Below, in pieces: positions 17,382 to 29,329 of a stretch of 64,000 bases of DNA; within the stretch, counting starts at the first letter, position 1, and each line of letters begins with the position of its first letter. Source of the DNA: UBA10649 sp963700745 (lineage in GTDB: Bacteria > Actinomycetota > Actinomycetes > S36-B12); the NCBI GenBank assembly GCA_963700745.1, contig CAVOYT010000003.1, forward strand, positions 186,001-250,000. Reading direction: 5' to 3'. Both the position numbers and the translations under genes were made by a program. The notes under the pieces were generated by a model. It had not been told where the DNA came from. It saw only the letters and a list, made by a program, of their open reading frames with translations, and did not search any database.

Positions 17382-19001
17382 ATGATCGTCTTCGACCACG
17401 TCACGATCACCTACCCGGGCCAGTCCACTCCGGTTCTCGCCGACGTCTCGCTGCGCATCCCGGAGGGCGAGCTGGTCCTCGTCGTGGGTCGCACCGGCAC
17501 GGGCAAGACCACACTGCTGCGCGCCATCAACGGACTGGTTCCGCACTTCACCGGGGGCACGCTTTCTGGCCATGTCGTGGTCGATGGACGCGATACCGCC
17601 GACCACCCGCCGCGCGAGCTTGCGGACGTGGTCGGGGTTGTCCCCCAGGACCCGATGAGCGGCTTCGTCACCGACACGGTCGAGGACGAGCTCGCCTACG
17701 GGATGGAGTGCCTGGGCCTGGCACCGGACGTGATGCGGCGGCGCGTCGAGGAGACCCTCGACCTCCTCGGCCTGAACGAACTGCGGGCGCGAGCCCTGTC
17801 GACGCTGTCCGGCGGGCAGCGGCAGCGGGTGGCCATCGGGGCCGTCCTCACCTCGCACCCGCGGATCCTGGTGCTCGACGAACCCACGTCGGCGCTCGAC
17901 CCGGGGGCCGCGGAGGAGGTCCTGTCCGCCCTGCAGCGCCTGGTCCACGACCTCGGCGTCACCGTCGTGATGGCCGAGCACCGGCTCGAGCGCGTCGTCC
18001 AGTACGCCGACCAGGTGATCGTGGTCCCGGGCGGCGGCCAGCCGCTGCTGTCGGGGCTCCCGGCCGACATCATGAGCAACGCCCCGATCGCGCCGCCCGT
18101 CGTGGAGCTGGGCCGGCTCGCCGGGTGGCAGCCGCTGCCCCTCTCGGTACGCGATGCCCGCAGGGCCGCCGGGCCGCTGCGGGACCTCCTCGTCGGGCAG
18201 GTACCGCACCTGCGAGCCGTGCCGACCGACCGTCGCCCGCTCGTCGAGGTGGCCGGGGTATCCGTCCGCTACGGCTCGCAGGTCGCCCTGCGCCGGGTGG
18301 ACTCGGCGGTCGGCGTGGGCGAGGTCGTCGCCCTGATGGGGCGCAATGGAGCCGGCAAGTCGACTCTCCTGAACGCCATGGTGGGGATAGGCCCGCACGT
18401 GGACGGCGTCATTCGCGTCGGCGGCCAGGATCCGGCAGCCCTCAACGGCCCGGCGCTGCTCCGGGAGGTCGGCCTCGTGCCCCAGGACCCGGGCGACCTG
18501 CTCGAGGCCACCACCGTGGCGGAGGAGTGCCGTGCCGCCGACCGCGACGCCGGCTGCGACGCCGGCACGGCGCGTGCGCTCCTTGCGCTGATGGCGCCTG
18601 AGATCGAGGACGGCACCCATCCCCGGGACCTCTCGGAAGGCCAGCGCCTGCTGCTCGCCCTGTGCGTGGTGCTCGCCGCGCGCCCGCCCCTGCTGCTCCT
18701 CGACGAGCCGACCCGGGGGCTCGACTACCCGACCAAGGCCCGGCTGGCGCGGATCCTGGTGGACCTTGCTGCAGCGGGCCATGCCGTCGTGCTGGCCACG
18801 CACGACGTCGAGCTGGTGGCCGACGTGGCTGACCGGGTCGTCATCCTCGCCGAGGGGGAGGTCGTCGCCGACGGTCCGACCCGCGACGTCGTGACGTCCT
18901 CCCCGATGTTCGCGCCTCAGGTGGCGAAGATCCTGGCGCCGCAGACCTGGCTGACCGTCGACCAGGTCGCCGGAGCACTCGACGGCGAGGTGGCCGGATG
19001 A
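17382..19001 (+). CDS. ECF transporter double ATPase (fused EcfA-EcfA')
   Basis: One 539-residue chain carries two ABC ATPase domains, which usually are separate proteins in ECF systems. Domain 1 has Walker A GRTGTGKTT, signature LSGGQ and Walker B ILVLDEPTSALD. Domain 2 (from about residue 290) has GRNGAGKST, LSEGQ and LLLLDEPTRGLD. Both Walker B glutamates are present, so both sites look competent. The second signature is slightly off (LSEGQ for LSGGQ), as in one half of many EcfA pairs. A strong GAGGAGG site seven bases before ATG 17382 fixes the start. It overlaps the S-component gene by ATGA. Confidence 0.9.
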   Translation: MIVFDHVTITYPGQSTPVLADVSLRIPEGELVLVVGRTGTGKTTLLRAINGLVPHFTGGTLSGHVVVDGRDTADHPPRELADVVGVVPQDPMSGFVTDTVEDELAYGMECLGLAPDVMRRRVEETLDLLGLNELRARALSTLSGGQRQRVAIGAVLTSHPRILVLDEPTSALDPGAAEEVLSALQRLVHDLGVTVVMAEHRLERVVQYADQVIVVPGGGQPLLSGLPADIMSNAPIAPPVVELGRLAGWQPLPLSVRDARRAAGPLRDLLVGQVPHLRAVPTDRRPLVEVAGVSVRYGSQVALRRVDSAVGVGEVVALMGRNGAGKSTLLNAMVGIGPHVDGVIRVGGQDPAALNGPALLREVGLVPQDPGDLLEATTVAEECRAADRDAGCDAGTARALLALMAPEIEDGTHPRDLSEGQRLLLALCVVLAARPPLLLLDEPTRGLDYPTKARLARILVDLAAAGHAVVLATHDVELVADVADRVVILAEGEVVADGPTRDVVTSSPMFAPQVAKILAPQTWLTVDQVAGALDGEVAG

Positions 19002-19900
19002 CGACGCGTGCGGTTCGACTGGGCCCGACCTCGCTGCTGGCGATCGGGCTGGTCACCTTCGTCGGCATCATCGCCTTCGCCTGGCCCCTCCTCGCCGACC
19101 CCGCGTCGTCGGCCGTGGCGCACGCCTCCGATGCGCCGATCCTGTTCGCGATCGTGACGCCACTGCTGCTGCTGGTGGTGCTGGCGCAGGTGAGTGACGG
19201 CGGCATGGATGCCAAGTCCATCGCCATGCTCGGGGTGCTGTCCGCGGTCATCTGCGCGCTGCGCCCGCTCGGCGGCGGGGCCGTCGGGATCGAGCCGATC
19301 TGGGCTGTCCTGATCCTCGGGGGCCGCGCGCTCGGGCCCGGATTCGGCTTCGCCCTCGGTTCGATCTCGCTGTTCGCGTCCGCCCTGATCACGGGTGGCG
19401 TCGGGCCCTGGCTCCCGTTCCAGATGCTGGCCGCGGCGTGGGTCGGCCTCGGCGCCGGACTGCTGCCCCGAGCCTCGGGGCGACGCGAGGTGTTCATGCT
19501 CGCCGGGTATGCGGCGGTCGCCTGCCTGGCGTACGGGTTCCTCATGAACCTGTGGTTCTGGCCCTTCTCGGCTGGACTGCCGGACGCGCTCGCCTTCGAC
19601 GCGGGTGCGCCGCTCTCGGAGAACCTGGCGGCCTGGCTGCGCTTCTGCCTGGTGACGTCGCTGGGCTACGACATCCCGCGGGCCATCATCGCCGTGGTGC
19701 TGATCCTCGTCGCGGGGCGGCCGGTGCTGCTGGCCCTGCGTCGGATGTCACGCCGTGCCGCCTTCGAGGCCCCGGTCACGTTCGCGCAGCCGACGGGCGC
19801 GTCATACTTGGCGCCATCCGGCCCGAGCGCCAGCGCGGGTCCCGCCGGGCAGGACGCACAGGAGAGCCGTGACCGAGCCACTCCCACCCTTCCTGGGTGA
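18998..19900 (+). CDS. ECF transporter S component, probably cobalamin-specific
   Basis: This 300-residue membrane protein is the substrate-binding S component. It has about six to seven hydrophobic helices, and its core around SMLGVLSAVICALRPLG and GGRALGPGFGFALGS resembles ECF S components. The last 50 residues are polar and low-complexity. The start overlaps the ATPase stop (ATGA 18998-19001). Specificity for cobalamin is inferred from the upstream B12 riboswitch and the CobT-like gene downstream, which its 3' end overlaps by 32 bases. The family is larger than minimal S components, consistent with the CbrT-like group. Confidence 0.8.
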   Translation: MTTRAVRLGPTSLLAIGLVTFVGIIAFAWPLLADPASSAVAHASDAPILFAIVTPLLLLVVLAQVSDGGMDAKSIAMLGVLSAVICALRPLGGGAVGIEPIWAVLILGGRALGPGFGFALGSISLFASALITGGVGPWLPFQMLAAAWVGLGAGLLPRASGRREVFMLAGYAAVACLAYGFLMNLWFWPFSAGLPDALAFDAGAPLSENLAAWLRFCLVTSLGYDIPRAIIAVVLILVAGRPVLLALRRMSRRAAFEAPVTFAQPTGASYLAPSGPSASAGPAGQDAQESRDRATPTLPG

Positions 19901-20623
19901 CGTCATTGACCGGATCGAGGCCCCTGCGACTGCTCAGGAGCCTCCGGGCATTCCAGCGAATGTCTCCGGCCGCCTCGCCGACCTGCTCACCTGGTGGCGT
20001 GCCCTCGCCTCGGCGCCGCGACCGACGCCCGCCGAGATCCACGTCGAGACAACCGATCTCGACGTCGAGGCCGCGTTGCGTGCCGGCCTCGATGCGGCGG
20101 ACCGCGCCGTCGACGGCGGAACCACGATCCTGATCCCTCGGGCCAGCCCCCGGGACGACGTCGCGGCCCGGACCGTGATCTCGCTGCTGACCCGCAAGGA
20201 GGCATCCAGGATCCTGCCGCAGCCGACGGGCATGACTGACCGTGACTGGATGGCGGCGTGCGCAACCGTGCGCGACCGTGCCGCGGACGTCACCGAGCAC
20301 CGTGGGGCCCCGGTCGACATCCTCGACGCCCTCGCTGCCACCGGAATCGCCGCGACCGTCGGGACGCTGCTCGGGGCCGCGGCACGTCGCACGCCGTGCC
20401 TTATCGACGGGACCGATGAGCTGGCGGCCGCGCTGGTCGCCGACCGCCTCTGCTTCCGGGCGAAGGGCTGGTGGCGCTCTGCCTCGGACTCACCGGATCC
20501 AGGCAGGATGGCAGCCATCGACCGGATCGACTTGACGCCGGGGCTGCCTCTCATGCTCGACGACGATGACGGGCGCGGCGCCACCGCAACGCTCGCCCTG
20601 CTTGACCTGCTGACCGACGGTGA

Positions 20624-20627
<4 letters not shown>
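19869..20627 (+). CDS. Shortened CobT-like protein (nucleotide:DMB phosphoribosyltransferase family)
   Basis: CobT activates the lower-ligand base of B12 by transferring phosphoribose from nicotinate mononucleotide. This 252-residue protein aligns by eye to CobT landmarks. SGRLADLL matches the PPGSLGRLE region, and VDILDALAATGIAATVG matches DPLEVLAALGG. LLGAAARRTPCLIDG and MLDDDDGRGATATLAL match the last two blocks. Typical CobT is about 350 residues, and the catalytic Glu of LGEGSGA is replaced (DDDDGRGA). It may be a pseudoenzyme or bind corrinoid or base. GTG 19869 follows AGGAGAG. Its stop shares CTAG (20624-20627) with convergent gcvT. Confidence 0.7.
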
Positions 20628-21739
<1,112 letters not shown>

Positions 21740-21800
21740 GCCCCGAACCTAGTGCGTGCACTCCCCTGTCCGCGGCCTCGCCGACGATTACAGTGCTGTC

Positions 21801-23313
21801 ATGATGCACACACCCACCGCCAGAATCGCCCTCGCCGACACCAAGCCCGCCGCCGTCACGGACACCCTCGTCGTGGCCGTCGCGCCCGGGCCGCGGAAAG
21901 AAGGTCGAGATCCTGTCGCCCGGACTGACCGCGGCGGCGAGCACCCGACTGGCCGAGGCCTTCGCGGCGCTCGGCGCCCGAGGCAAGGCGGGCGAGGTCA
22001 CCCGGCTCCCCGGCGGTGCCGGCATGAAGGCCCCGGTCGTGGTCGCAGTGGGCTTCGGCGATGCCGCCAAGCAGGCGGATCCCGAGTCGGTGCGGCGCGC
22101 GGTCGGCGAGGCCGTGCGCAGCCTGGCCGGCACCCGTCGGGTCGCCCTGGCGCTGCCGCTGGCGGACGACGAGGCCCTGCTGACCGTGTCGGTGGCCGCG
22201 CTGCTCAGCGCGTACGACTTCGTCGCCTTCCGGCACGCCTCCAAGAAGGACCGCAAGGCTCCCGCGCAGACCATCACGATCCTGCTGCCGACCGCGCCGA
22301 CGCCCGAGCAGAAGCAGGCCGTGAAGGACGTGGCGGCCGTCGTCGGCTCGGTGAACTTCACGCGCGATCTCGTCAACACCCCGCCGAACCACCTTCCACC
22401 GTCTGCACTCGTCGAGGCCGCCCGCGGTGCTGTCGCCGACCTGCCGGTCGAGGTGACCATCTGGGATGAGCTCGACCTCATCCGCGAGGGCTGCGGCGGC
22501 ATCCTCGCCGTCGGTCAGGGCTCGGCCAACCCGCCACGGCTGGCCAAGCTCGAGTACGCCCCCGAGGGCGCCCGTGCTCATCTCGCGATCGTCGGCAAGG
22601 GCATCACCTTCGACACCGGCGGCATCTCGCTCAAGCCGCCGCTCAACATGGACGAGATGAAGTCGGACATGGCCGGTGCCGCGGCCGTCATCGGAGCGGT
22701 GCGGGCGATCGCGATGCTCGGCCTTCCCGTCCGCGTGACCGGCTGGGTGCCATCGGCGGAGAACATGCCGAGCGGGACGGCTCAGCGACCTGGCGACGTC
22801 ATCAAGATGTACGACGGGCAGACCGTCGAGGTCCTCAACACCGACGCCGAGGGTCGGCTCATCCTGGCCGATGCCCTCGGCATGGCGGCCGAGGACAAGC
22901 CCGACCTGCTCATCGACGTGGCCACCTTGACGGGCGCGGCCGTCGTGGCTCTGGGACTGCGCACTGCCGGGGTCATGGGCAACGACGACGAGGCCCGCTC
23001 CGCGGTCTGCGCGGCGGCCGACGCTGCGGGCGAGGCCATGTGGCCCATGCCGCTGCCCGACGACCTGCGCGCCGGGCTGGACTCCGGGACCGCCGACATC
23101 GCGAACATCGGTGACCGCAACGGCGGCATGCTCTCCGCGGGCGTGTTCCTTCGGGAGTTCGTGCCTGCCGGGCAGTCGTGGGTCCACGTGGACATCGCGG
23201 GGCCGTCCTTCAACGCGAAGGGCGCCTATGGGTACACGCCGAAGGGGGCGACCGGGTGCGCGGTGCGGACGTTCGTCCAGGTCGCCGCTGAGATGGCTCA
23301 GGGCGAGGAGTGA
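21801..23313 (+). CDS. pepA: Leucyl aminopeptidase (M17), frame-disrupted
   Basis: This is a cytosolic di-metal aminopeptidase that removes N-terminal residues. The N-terminal domain starts MMHTPTARIAL. The catalytic domain has GKGITFDTGGISLKP (Lys and Asp ligands) and the signature NTDAEGRLILADAL. One extra base near 21893 shifts the frame after VVAVAPG; removing it gives about 503 residues, the normal size. The C-terminus AQGEE comes from the 28-bp repeat. A second ATG lies one codon in, and either could be used. Family homologue in M. tuberculosis is PepB. Confidence 0.91.
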
Positions 23314-23326
23314 GCGGAGCGAGCCC
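23299..23326 (+). repeat. 28-bp dispersed repeat carrying a stop codon, copy 2
   Basis: This copy is identical over 28 bases to 17314-17341 and supplies the last codons and TGA stop of pepA. A few bases on, CCGCAGTGAGCC continues a similar GTGAGC pattern. It acts as evidence for the ecfT stop position. Confidence 0.8.
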
Positions 23327-23438
23327 GCAGTGAGCCAATCGTCCACAGGGGGCCATGCGCACACCGGCCCGATCGGTGGGAGGATGTGACCTCACGTCAC
23401 GTGACAATGGCGAAACCCCGAGACTGGAGTGGGCGACA

Positions 23439-24807
23439 GTGGCCAATGCAGACCTGGTAATCCTCGGCGGCGGCAGCGGCGGCTACGCCTGCGCCCTGCG
23501 GGCAGCAGAACTCGGGATGTCCGTCGTCCTGATCGACAAGGACAAGCTCGGCGGCACCTGCCTGCATCGCGGCTGCATCCCGACGAAGGCACTGCTGCAC
23601 GCCGCGGAGGTCGCCGACAGCGCCAAGGAGAGTGACGCCTTCGGCGTGCGGGCCACCTTCGACGGCATCGACATGCCGAAGGTGAACGAGTATCGCGACG
23701 GGGTCGTCGGTCGGCTGTACAAGGGCCTGCAGGGCCTGATCAAGAGCCGGAATGTGACCTTCGTCGAGGGCGCCGGGCGACTCGTGTCGCCGGACACGGT
23801 CGAGGTCAACGGCGAGCGCTACACGGGCAAGAACGTCGTCCTCGCGACCGGGTCGTACGCCAAGAGCCTGCCGGGACTCGAGATCGGCGGGCGCATCATG
23901 ACGTCCGACCAGGCCCTCAACCTCGACTACGTGCCCAAGAGCGTCATCGTGCTCGGAGGTGGCGTCATCGGCGTGGAGTTCGCCTCCGTCTGGAAGTCCT
24001 TCGGAGCCGACGTGACGATCGTCGAGGCACTCCCCCATCTGGTCCCCAACGAGGACGAGGCCTGCTCGAAGGCCCTCGAGCGCGCGTTCCGCAAGCGCAA
24101 GATCGACTTCAGCCTCGGCGTCCGCTTCGCCTCCGCGACGCAGGACGACTCGGGCGTGCACGTCACGCTCGAGGACGGCAAGCAGATCGATGCCGAGCTC
24201 CTGCTGGTGGCCGTCGGCCGCGGACCGAACACGACCGACATGGGCTTCGAGGAGCAGGGCGTGGCGATGGAGCGGGGCTGGGTGCTCGTCGACGAGCGCC
24301 TGCGCACCAATGTTCCCGGCGTGTTCGCCGTGGGTGACATCACCCCCGGACTGCAGCTCGCGCATCGCGGGTTCCAGCAGGGCATCTTCGTCGCCGAGGA
24401 GCTCGGCGGGCTCAACCCCACCGTCATCGCAGACGTCAACATCCCGCAGGGTCACCTACTGCGAGCCCGAGGTCGCCAGCGTGGGCCTGACCGAGGCCCA
24501 GGCACGCGAGCAGCACGGCAACAACGTGGCCGTCTACGAGTACAACCTCGGCGGCAACGGAAAGAGCCAGATCCTCGCGACGACCGGCTTCATCAAGCTG
24601 GTCCAGGTGACCGACGGCCCGGTGATCGGCATCCACATGGTCGGCTCGCGGATCGGGGAGCAGATCGGGGAGGCGCAGCTCATCGTGAACTGGGAGGCAT
24701 ACCCGGAGGACGTCGCCACCTTGGTCCATGCGCACCCGACCCAGAACGAGGCCATGGGCGAGGCGCACCTCGCCCTGGCCGGCAAGCCCCTCCACGCCCA
24801 CGCCTGA
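23439..24807 (+). CDS. lpdA: Dihydrolipoyl dehydrogenase (E3), frame-disrupted
   Basis: This FAD-dependent E3 subunit reoxidises dihydrolipoamide in 2-oxoacid dehydrogenase complexes and the glycine cleavage system. GGGSGGYACALRAAELG binds FAD, the redox disulfide is GGTCLHRGCIPTK, and IVLGGGVIGVEFAS binds NAD. The dimer-interface catalytic pair lies in HAHPTQNEAMGE. An extra A near 24451 (CCGCAGGGTC) shifts the frame; corrected length is about 455 residues. The start GTG 23439 follows TGGAGTGGG. The E2 gene follows 31 bases on, so E3 and E2 are probably cotranscribed. Confidence 0.92.
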
Positions 24808-24838
24808 CGCACCACAGATCAGAAGGAGCACGCAACCG

Positions 24839-26573
24839 ATGTCGGTCACCGTCACGATGCCCGCGCTGGGCGAGAGCGTTACCGAGGGCACGGTCACCCG
24901 CTGGCTGAAGGCGGTGGGCGACACCGTCGTTGCCGACGAGCCGCTGCTGGAGGTGTCCACGGACAAGGTCGACACCGAGATCCCGGCGCCCGCGTCGGGC
25001 GTGCTGGTGTCGATCGCCGTCGGCGAGGACGAGACCGTCGAGGTCGGCGCCGAACTGGCCGTGATCGGGGAAGCCAGCGAGAGCGCGGCTGCCGAACCGG
25101 CAGCGTCCGCTCCCGAACCTGCGGCGCCGGCAGCCGCCGACCCGGCCCCCGTAGTCGAGCCGCCCGCGCCGCCCGCGGCCGAGGTGGCCGCACCGCCCGC
25201 CGCCACGCCGCCTGCCCCTGCCGCGGCCGGCGGCGACTCCACCGCAGTCCTGATGCCCGCCCTCGGCGAGAGCGTGACCGAGGGCACGGTCACCCGCTGG
25301 CTGAAGGCCGTCGGCGACACCGTGGCCGCCGACGAGCCGCTGCTGGAGGTATCCACGGACAAGGTCGACACCGAGATCCCTTCCCCCGCAGCGGGCGTGC
25401 TGATGTCCATCGCCGTGGGCGAGGACGAGACCGTCGAGGTCGGCGCGGAGCTCGGCCGGATCGGCGCGTCATCGTCCGTCGGCACCCGGCGCGCTGCGGC
25501 GCCGGCACCCGCCGCACCTGCACCTGCTGCACCTGCCGCACCTGCCGCACCCACGACGTCGGCACCCGCCGCACCTGCCCCGTCATCACCCGCGACGTCG
25601 AGTGGGCCCGCCGCGAACACGGACGCCTACGTCACCCCGCTGGTTCGCCGACTGGCAGCGCAGCACGACGTCGACCTGTCCACCGTCACCGGAACCGGGA
25701 TCGGCGGCCGCGTCCGCAAGTCCGACGTCCTCGAGGCCGCGATGAAGAAGAACGAGGCGGCCGCAGCCTCGACGGCGAGCGCCACCGCGACCGCCCCCGC
25801 AGCGACGCCGGCGCCGAAGGCTCCCGCAGCCGCCGTGGCCGAGTCCCCACTCGCGCGGACGAACCGAGAAGCTGACCCGGCTGCGCAAGGTGATCGCCGA
25901 GCGCATGGTCGAGTCCCTGCAGGTCTCGGCCCAGCTGACGACTGTGGTCGAGGTCGACGTGACCCGCATCGCCAGCCTCCGCGCGAAGGTCAAGCGTGAC
26001 TTCGAGGCACGCGAGGGCGTCAAGCTGTCGTTCCTGCCGTTCTTCTGCAAGGCGGCCGTCGAGGCGCTCAAGCAGTTCCCGCAGGTCAACGCCACCATCA
26101 ACATGGCCGAGGGGACGATCACCTACTTCGACGCCGAGCATCTGGGCATCGCCGTCGACAGCGAGCGCGGACTCCTGGTCCCGGTCATCCGCGATGCCGG
26201 CGACCTGAACATCGCGGGCCTGTCCCGGCGGATCGCCGACCTCGCCGACCGCACCCGCACCAACAAGCTCTCCCCGGACGAGCTCAGCGGCGGCACGTTC
26301 ACGGTCACGAACACCGGCAGCCGTGGCGCCCTGTTCGACACCCCGATCATCAACCAGCCCCAGGTCGCCATCCTCGGCACCGGCGCCGTCGTGAAGCGTC
26401 CGATCGTGGTGACCGACGAGAACGGCCAGGACGGCATCGCGATCCGCTCGATGGTCTACCTCGCCCTGACCTACGACCACCGGCTGGTCGATGGCGCCGA
26501 CGCCGCACGATTCCTGACCACCATCAAGTCCCGCCTGGAGGACGCGGCCTTCGAGGCCGAGCTCGGGCTGTGA
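24839..26573 (+). CDS. sucB: 2-oxoacid dehydrogenase E2 (dihydrolipoyl acyltransferase, SucB/DlaT type), frame-disrupted
   Basis: E2 carries swinging lipoyl arms and transfers acyl groups to CoA. Two lipoyl domains are present, each with STDKVDTEIP (the Lys is lipoylated), at about residues 3-76 and 137-210. Their DNA is nearly identical, which indicates an internal duplication. Ala/Pro-rich linkers separate them from a peripheral subunit-binding domain (VTPLVRRLAAQHDVDL). The catalytic domain ends with DHRLVDGADAARF. One extra base near 25867 shifts the frame just before KLTRLRKVIAERM. In M. tuberculosis the homologue DlaT serves pyruvate dehydrogenase. Here aceE, lpdA, lipA and lipB are all in the window. 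Confidence 0.9.
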
Positions 26574-26607
26574 TGCGCCCGGCCTCGCTTCGCGAGAGGC
26601 TTGGGCC

Positions 26608-27573
26608 ATGAGAATCGCTGTCACGGGTGCGTCCGGCCTGATCGGCTCGGCACTGGTCCCCCACCTCCGATCCGTCGGCCACGAGGTCGTCCGCCTCGTG
26701 CGACGCCCTCCCGCCGGGCCGGACGAGATCACCTGGGACCCGAGGGCCGGCACCGTCGACCTCGACGCCCTGCAGGGGATCGACGGCGTGGTCCACCTCG
26801 CCGGCGCCGGCGTCGGCGACCACCGGTGGACCGACGACTACAAGCGCACGATCCTGTCGAGCCGCGTCGACAGCACGCAGCACCATCGTCCGGGCGGTCA
26901 TGAGCCTCGACCCGAAGCCGCGCGTGCTCGTCTCCGCCTCGGCCATCGGCTGGTACGGGGACACCGGCGACCGCGAGGTGGACGAGACGGCGCCCGCCGG
27001 CACCGGCTTCCTGGCCGACGTGGTGCGAGCGTGGGAAGCGGCCGCAGACGCCCGCCGCGGAGCGACGGCATCCGGGTCGTGCATCCGCGCACCGGACTCG
27101 TGGTCGACGCACCGGACAGCACCCTGGGGCCCCTGCTCTCCGTCGTGAAGCTGGGTGCCGGCGGCAGCACGTCCGGCATCGGCGGCGCCTTCGGGCCCCT
27201 GATCCCCGGCGCGCGCCTGAACCTCGCCGGTCGGCTGGGCTCGGGCAAGCAGTACTGGTCCTGGATCTCGCTGCGCGACGAGGTGTGCGCCCTGCAGTTC
27301 CTGCTGGAGCAGGACCACCTCAGCGGCCCGGTCAACCTCACCGGTCCCATGCCGGTCACCAATGCGGAGGTGTCGTCAACGCTGGCCGGGCAGATGGGCC
27401 GGCGCTGGCTTCCTCCCATCCCCGCGTTCGCGATCAAGGCCTTGCTGGGTGAGTTCTCGACGGAGATCCTCGGCAGCGCCCGGGTGATGCCACGCGTCCT
27501 CGAGCAGTCCGGCTTCGCCTTCCAGGACCCCACGATCGAGTCCGCCATCCGCACCGCACTCGCCAAGGGGTAG
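26608..27573 (+). CDS. TIGR01777-family epimerase/SDR oxidoreductase, frame-disrupted
   Basis: This is an extended short-chain dehydrogenase-like protein with an N-terminal NAD(P)-binding GASGLIGSALVPHL. The middle motif SASAIGWYGD and the C-terminal DUF1731-like block (LLGEFSTEILGSARVMP) are diagnostic of the family. Two frame changes bracket the middle: an extra C near 26878 and a missing base (or two extra) near 27058. The corrected product is about 320 residues. Its biochemical role is not established; the position between E2 and lipB is the same as Rv2216 in M. tuberculosis. Confidence 0.83.
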   Translation: MRIAVTGASGLIGSALVPHLRSVGHEVVRLVRRPPAGPDEITWDPRAGTVDLDALQGIDGVVHLAGAGVGDHRWTDDYKRTILSSRVDSTQHHRPGGHEPRPEAARARLRLGHRLVRGHRRPRGGRDGARRHRLPGRRGASVGSGRRRPPRSDGIRVVHPRTGLVVDAPDSTLGPLLSVVKLGAGGSTSGIGGAFGPLIPGARLNLAGRLGSGKQYWSWISLRDEVCALQFLLEQDHLSGPVNLTGPMPVTNAEVSSTLAGQMGRRWLPPIPAFAIKALLGEFSTEILGSARVMPRVLEQSGFAFQDPTIESAIRTALAKG

Positions 27574-27576
27574 CCG

Positions 27577-28840
27577 GTGCCGCAGGAGCATGACGTCGTC
27601 GTCGTCGGGGCTGGCCTGGCCGGCCTCGCGGCGGCTCGCCAGCTGGCCATCCACGGAGTCGACGTCGTCGTCGTCGAGGCCGGTGACGAGGTCGGCGGCC
27701 GGGTGCGCACGGACCGCGTCGACGGACTGCTCCTGGACCGCGGCTTCCAGCTCTACAACCCCGCCTACCCCGAGGCGGCGCGCGTCCTCGACCACGAGGC
27801 CCTCGACCTGAAGGCCCTCGTCCCCGGCGTCGTCGCCCAGACCGACCGGGGTCCGACCCGGCTGGCCGACCCGCGCCGCCGGCCCCGCTGGGCACCCGAC
27901 GCACTGTCGAGCCGCTCCGGCCCGCTTGTCGGGCAAGCTGAGGTTCGCCGCCTACGCGTGGGGCACTGCCCGCCAGTCGGCCGCGGCGCGAGGCAGCCGC
28001 ACCGACATGCCGTCGGACGTCGCGCTGCTCTCGGCGGGCGTCGACCCCGCCTTCCTGGAGACGATCGTTCGACCGTTCCTGAGCGGGGTCTTCCTCGAGG
28101 ACCGGCTCGCGACCTCTCGTCGCTTCCTGGACCTGGTGCTCACCAGCTTCATCCGCGGCGTGCCTTCCGTGCCGGCCCGGGGAATGCAGGCCATTCCCGA
28201 GCAGCTGCGCGATGCCCTCCCCGAGGGTTCCGTGCGCTGCGGGGTGCGGGTGGAGTCCGTGACGGACGGCCGGATAGGCACGAGCGCCGGCGACCTCACC
28301 TCCCGATCGGTGATCGTCGCGACCGACGGTCCCGCAGCGGCGGACCTGCTGCCGGGGCTGCACGTGCCGACCGGCCGGGACGTGACGACGTGGTACTACC
28401 TGGCCGACTGCGATCCCGCGCTGCTGACGGGCGGAGAGGGGATCCTGGTCGTCGACGGACGCACTCGCGGGCCCCTCGTCAATGCTGTGGTCATGACCCA
28501 TGCCGCACCCACCTATGCGAGCGGCGACCGCATCCTGGTCGCGGCATCTGCGCTAGGGCTGCACGACGATGCGGCGGCTGAACTGGCCGCTCGCAATCAC
28601 CTCGCCGAGCTCTACGGCGTCGGCACCCGAAGCTGGCAGCACGTCGCGACCTACCCGATCCGCTACGCACTGCCGGCGATGCTGCCCCCGTTGGACATCC
28701 GCAAGCCGGTGGCGCTGGGCGAATGGCTGTTCGTGGCCGGCGACCACCGAGACACGGCCTCCATCCAGGGCGCCATGGTGAGCGGCCGCCGCGCCGCCGA
28801 CGCCGCCCTCACCCATCTCGGCGTCCGCATCGCCACCTGA
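27577..28840 (+). CDS. FAD-dependent amine-oxidase/phytoene-desaturase-like oxidoreductase, frame-disrupted
   Basis: The GTG start lies 3 bases after the preceding gene. The N-terminus HDVVVVGAGLAGLAAARQL, followed by VVVEAGDEVGGRVRTD, is the GxGxxG plus GG-doublet FAD site of the flavin amine oxidase superfamily. The C-terminus GEWLFVAGDHRDTASIQGAM is the second FAD contact. One extra base near 27927 (CTTGTCG) shifts the frame. Corrected length is about 420 residues. Members of this group include protoporphyrinogen and carotenoid oxidases, and the substrate cannot be assigned here. Confidence 0.8.
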
Positions 28841-28852
28841 TCGTTGCATCGG

Positions 28853-29143
28853 CTACCGCAACACAATCAGGGCCGCGATGCCGACCAGCAGCGCCAACCC
28901 CACCACGAGACCGATGAGGACGACGCGCCTGAGCACCCGAGTCTTGGCTTCGGATGGCACGATCGGATCCGGGTTGTAGCGGCGCTCCAGCCCCAGGCCG
29001 ATGACGAGCCCGAGCGGCAGGCCGAGCGCCGGCCCCAGCGCGATGTGGCCCATCGCCAGCCCGAGCGGCAGACCCAGGACCAGGCCGATCGGGATGCCCA
29101 CCGCGATGAAGTAGCCCTCAGGACGGCGGGTAGGACTCGTCAT
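28853..29143 (-). CDS. Small glycine-rich membrane protein, 96 aa
   Basis: The product starts MTSPTRRPEGYFIAVGIPIG behind a GGAGG ribosome site. The N-terminal half is a glycine-zipper stretch (GLPLGLAMGHIALGPALGLP), a polar loop follows, and a second hydrophobic helix (VVLIGLVVGLALLVGIAALI) closes it. The topology is two or three membrane helices. I recognise no functional family. It is convergent with the oxidoreductase gene and divergent from lipB, with a featureless 186-base gap before lipB. Confidence 0.65.
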   Translation of the reverse strand: MTSPTRRPEGYFIAVGIPIGLVLGLPLGLAMGHIALGPALGLPLGLVIGLGLERRYNPDPIVPSEAKTRVLRRVVLIGLVVGLALLVGIAALIVLR

Positions 29144-29329
29144 CGTCGCCTCCCTCCGTGGGCCGCGGACACACGGCGCTCCTGACGCCGCAATCGTTCT
29201 CGGACATCGACCTCCATCTCCAGTGTCCACACGCTCGGCGTCGAAAACAGGGTCGTTGGACCGTGGTCGGGGGCGGTGACAGGCACAGCACGGACGGGCG
29301 GCATCCAGTACTGCGACTACCCTGTGCGC

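Noticed and set aside
15704..18601. A giant 965-codon open frame across ecfT and the ATPase gene
   Set aside because: Only its ecfT part is protein-like; the rest is an out-of-frame shadow of the ATPase, kept open by high GC content.
17259..18803. Minus-strand frame of 514 codons opposite the ECF ATPase
   Set aside because: It is a shadow of a gene with complete Walker and signature motifs.
24839..25480. Nearly identical DNA blocks in the E2 gene taken as an assembly duplication
   Set aside because: Double lipoyl domains are normal in actinobacterial E2, and the blocks differ at several synonymous and linker positions.
26576..26604. The GGCCTCGCTTCGCGAGAGGC hairpin after the E2 gene as a terminator
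   Set aside because: The next gene starts four bases later on the same strand, and the stem is imperfect, so it more likely belongs to the same GC-rich repeat class.
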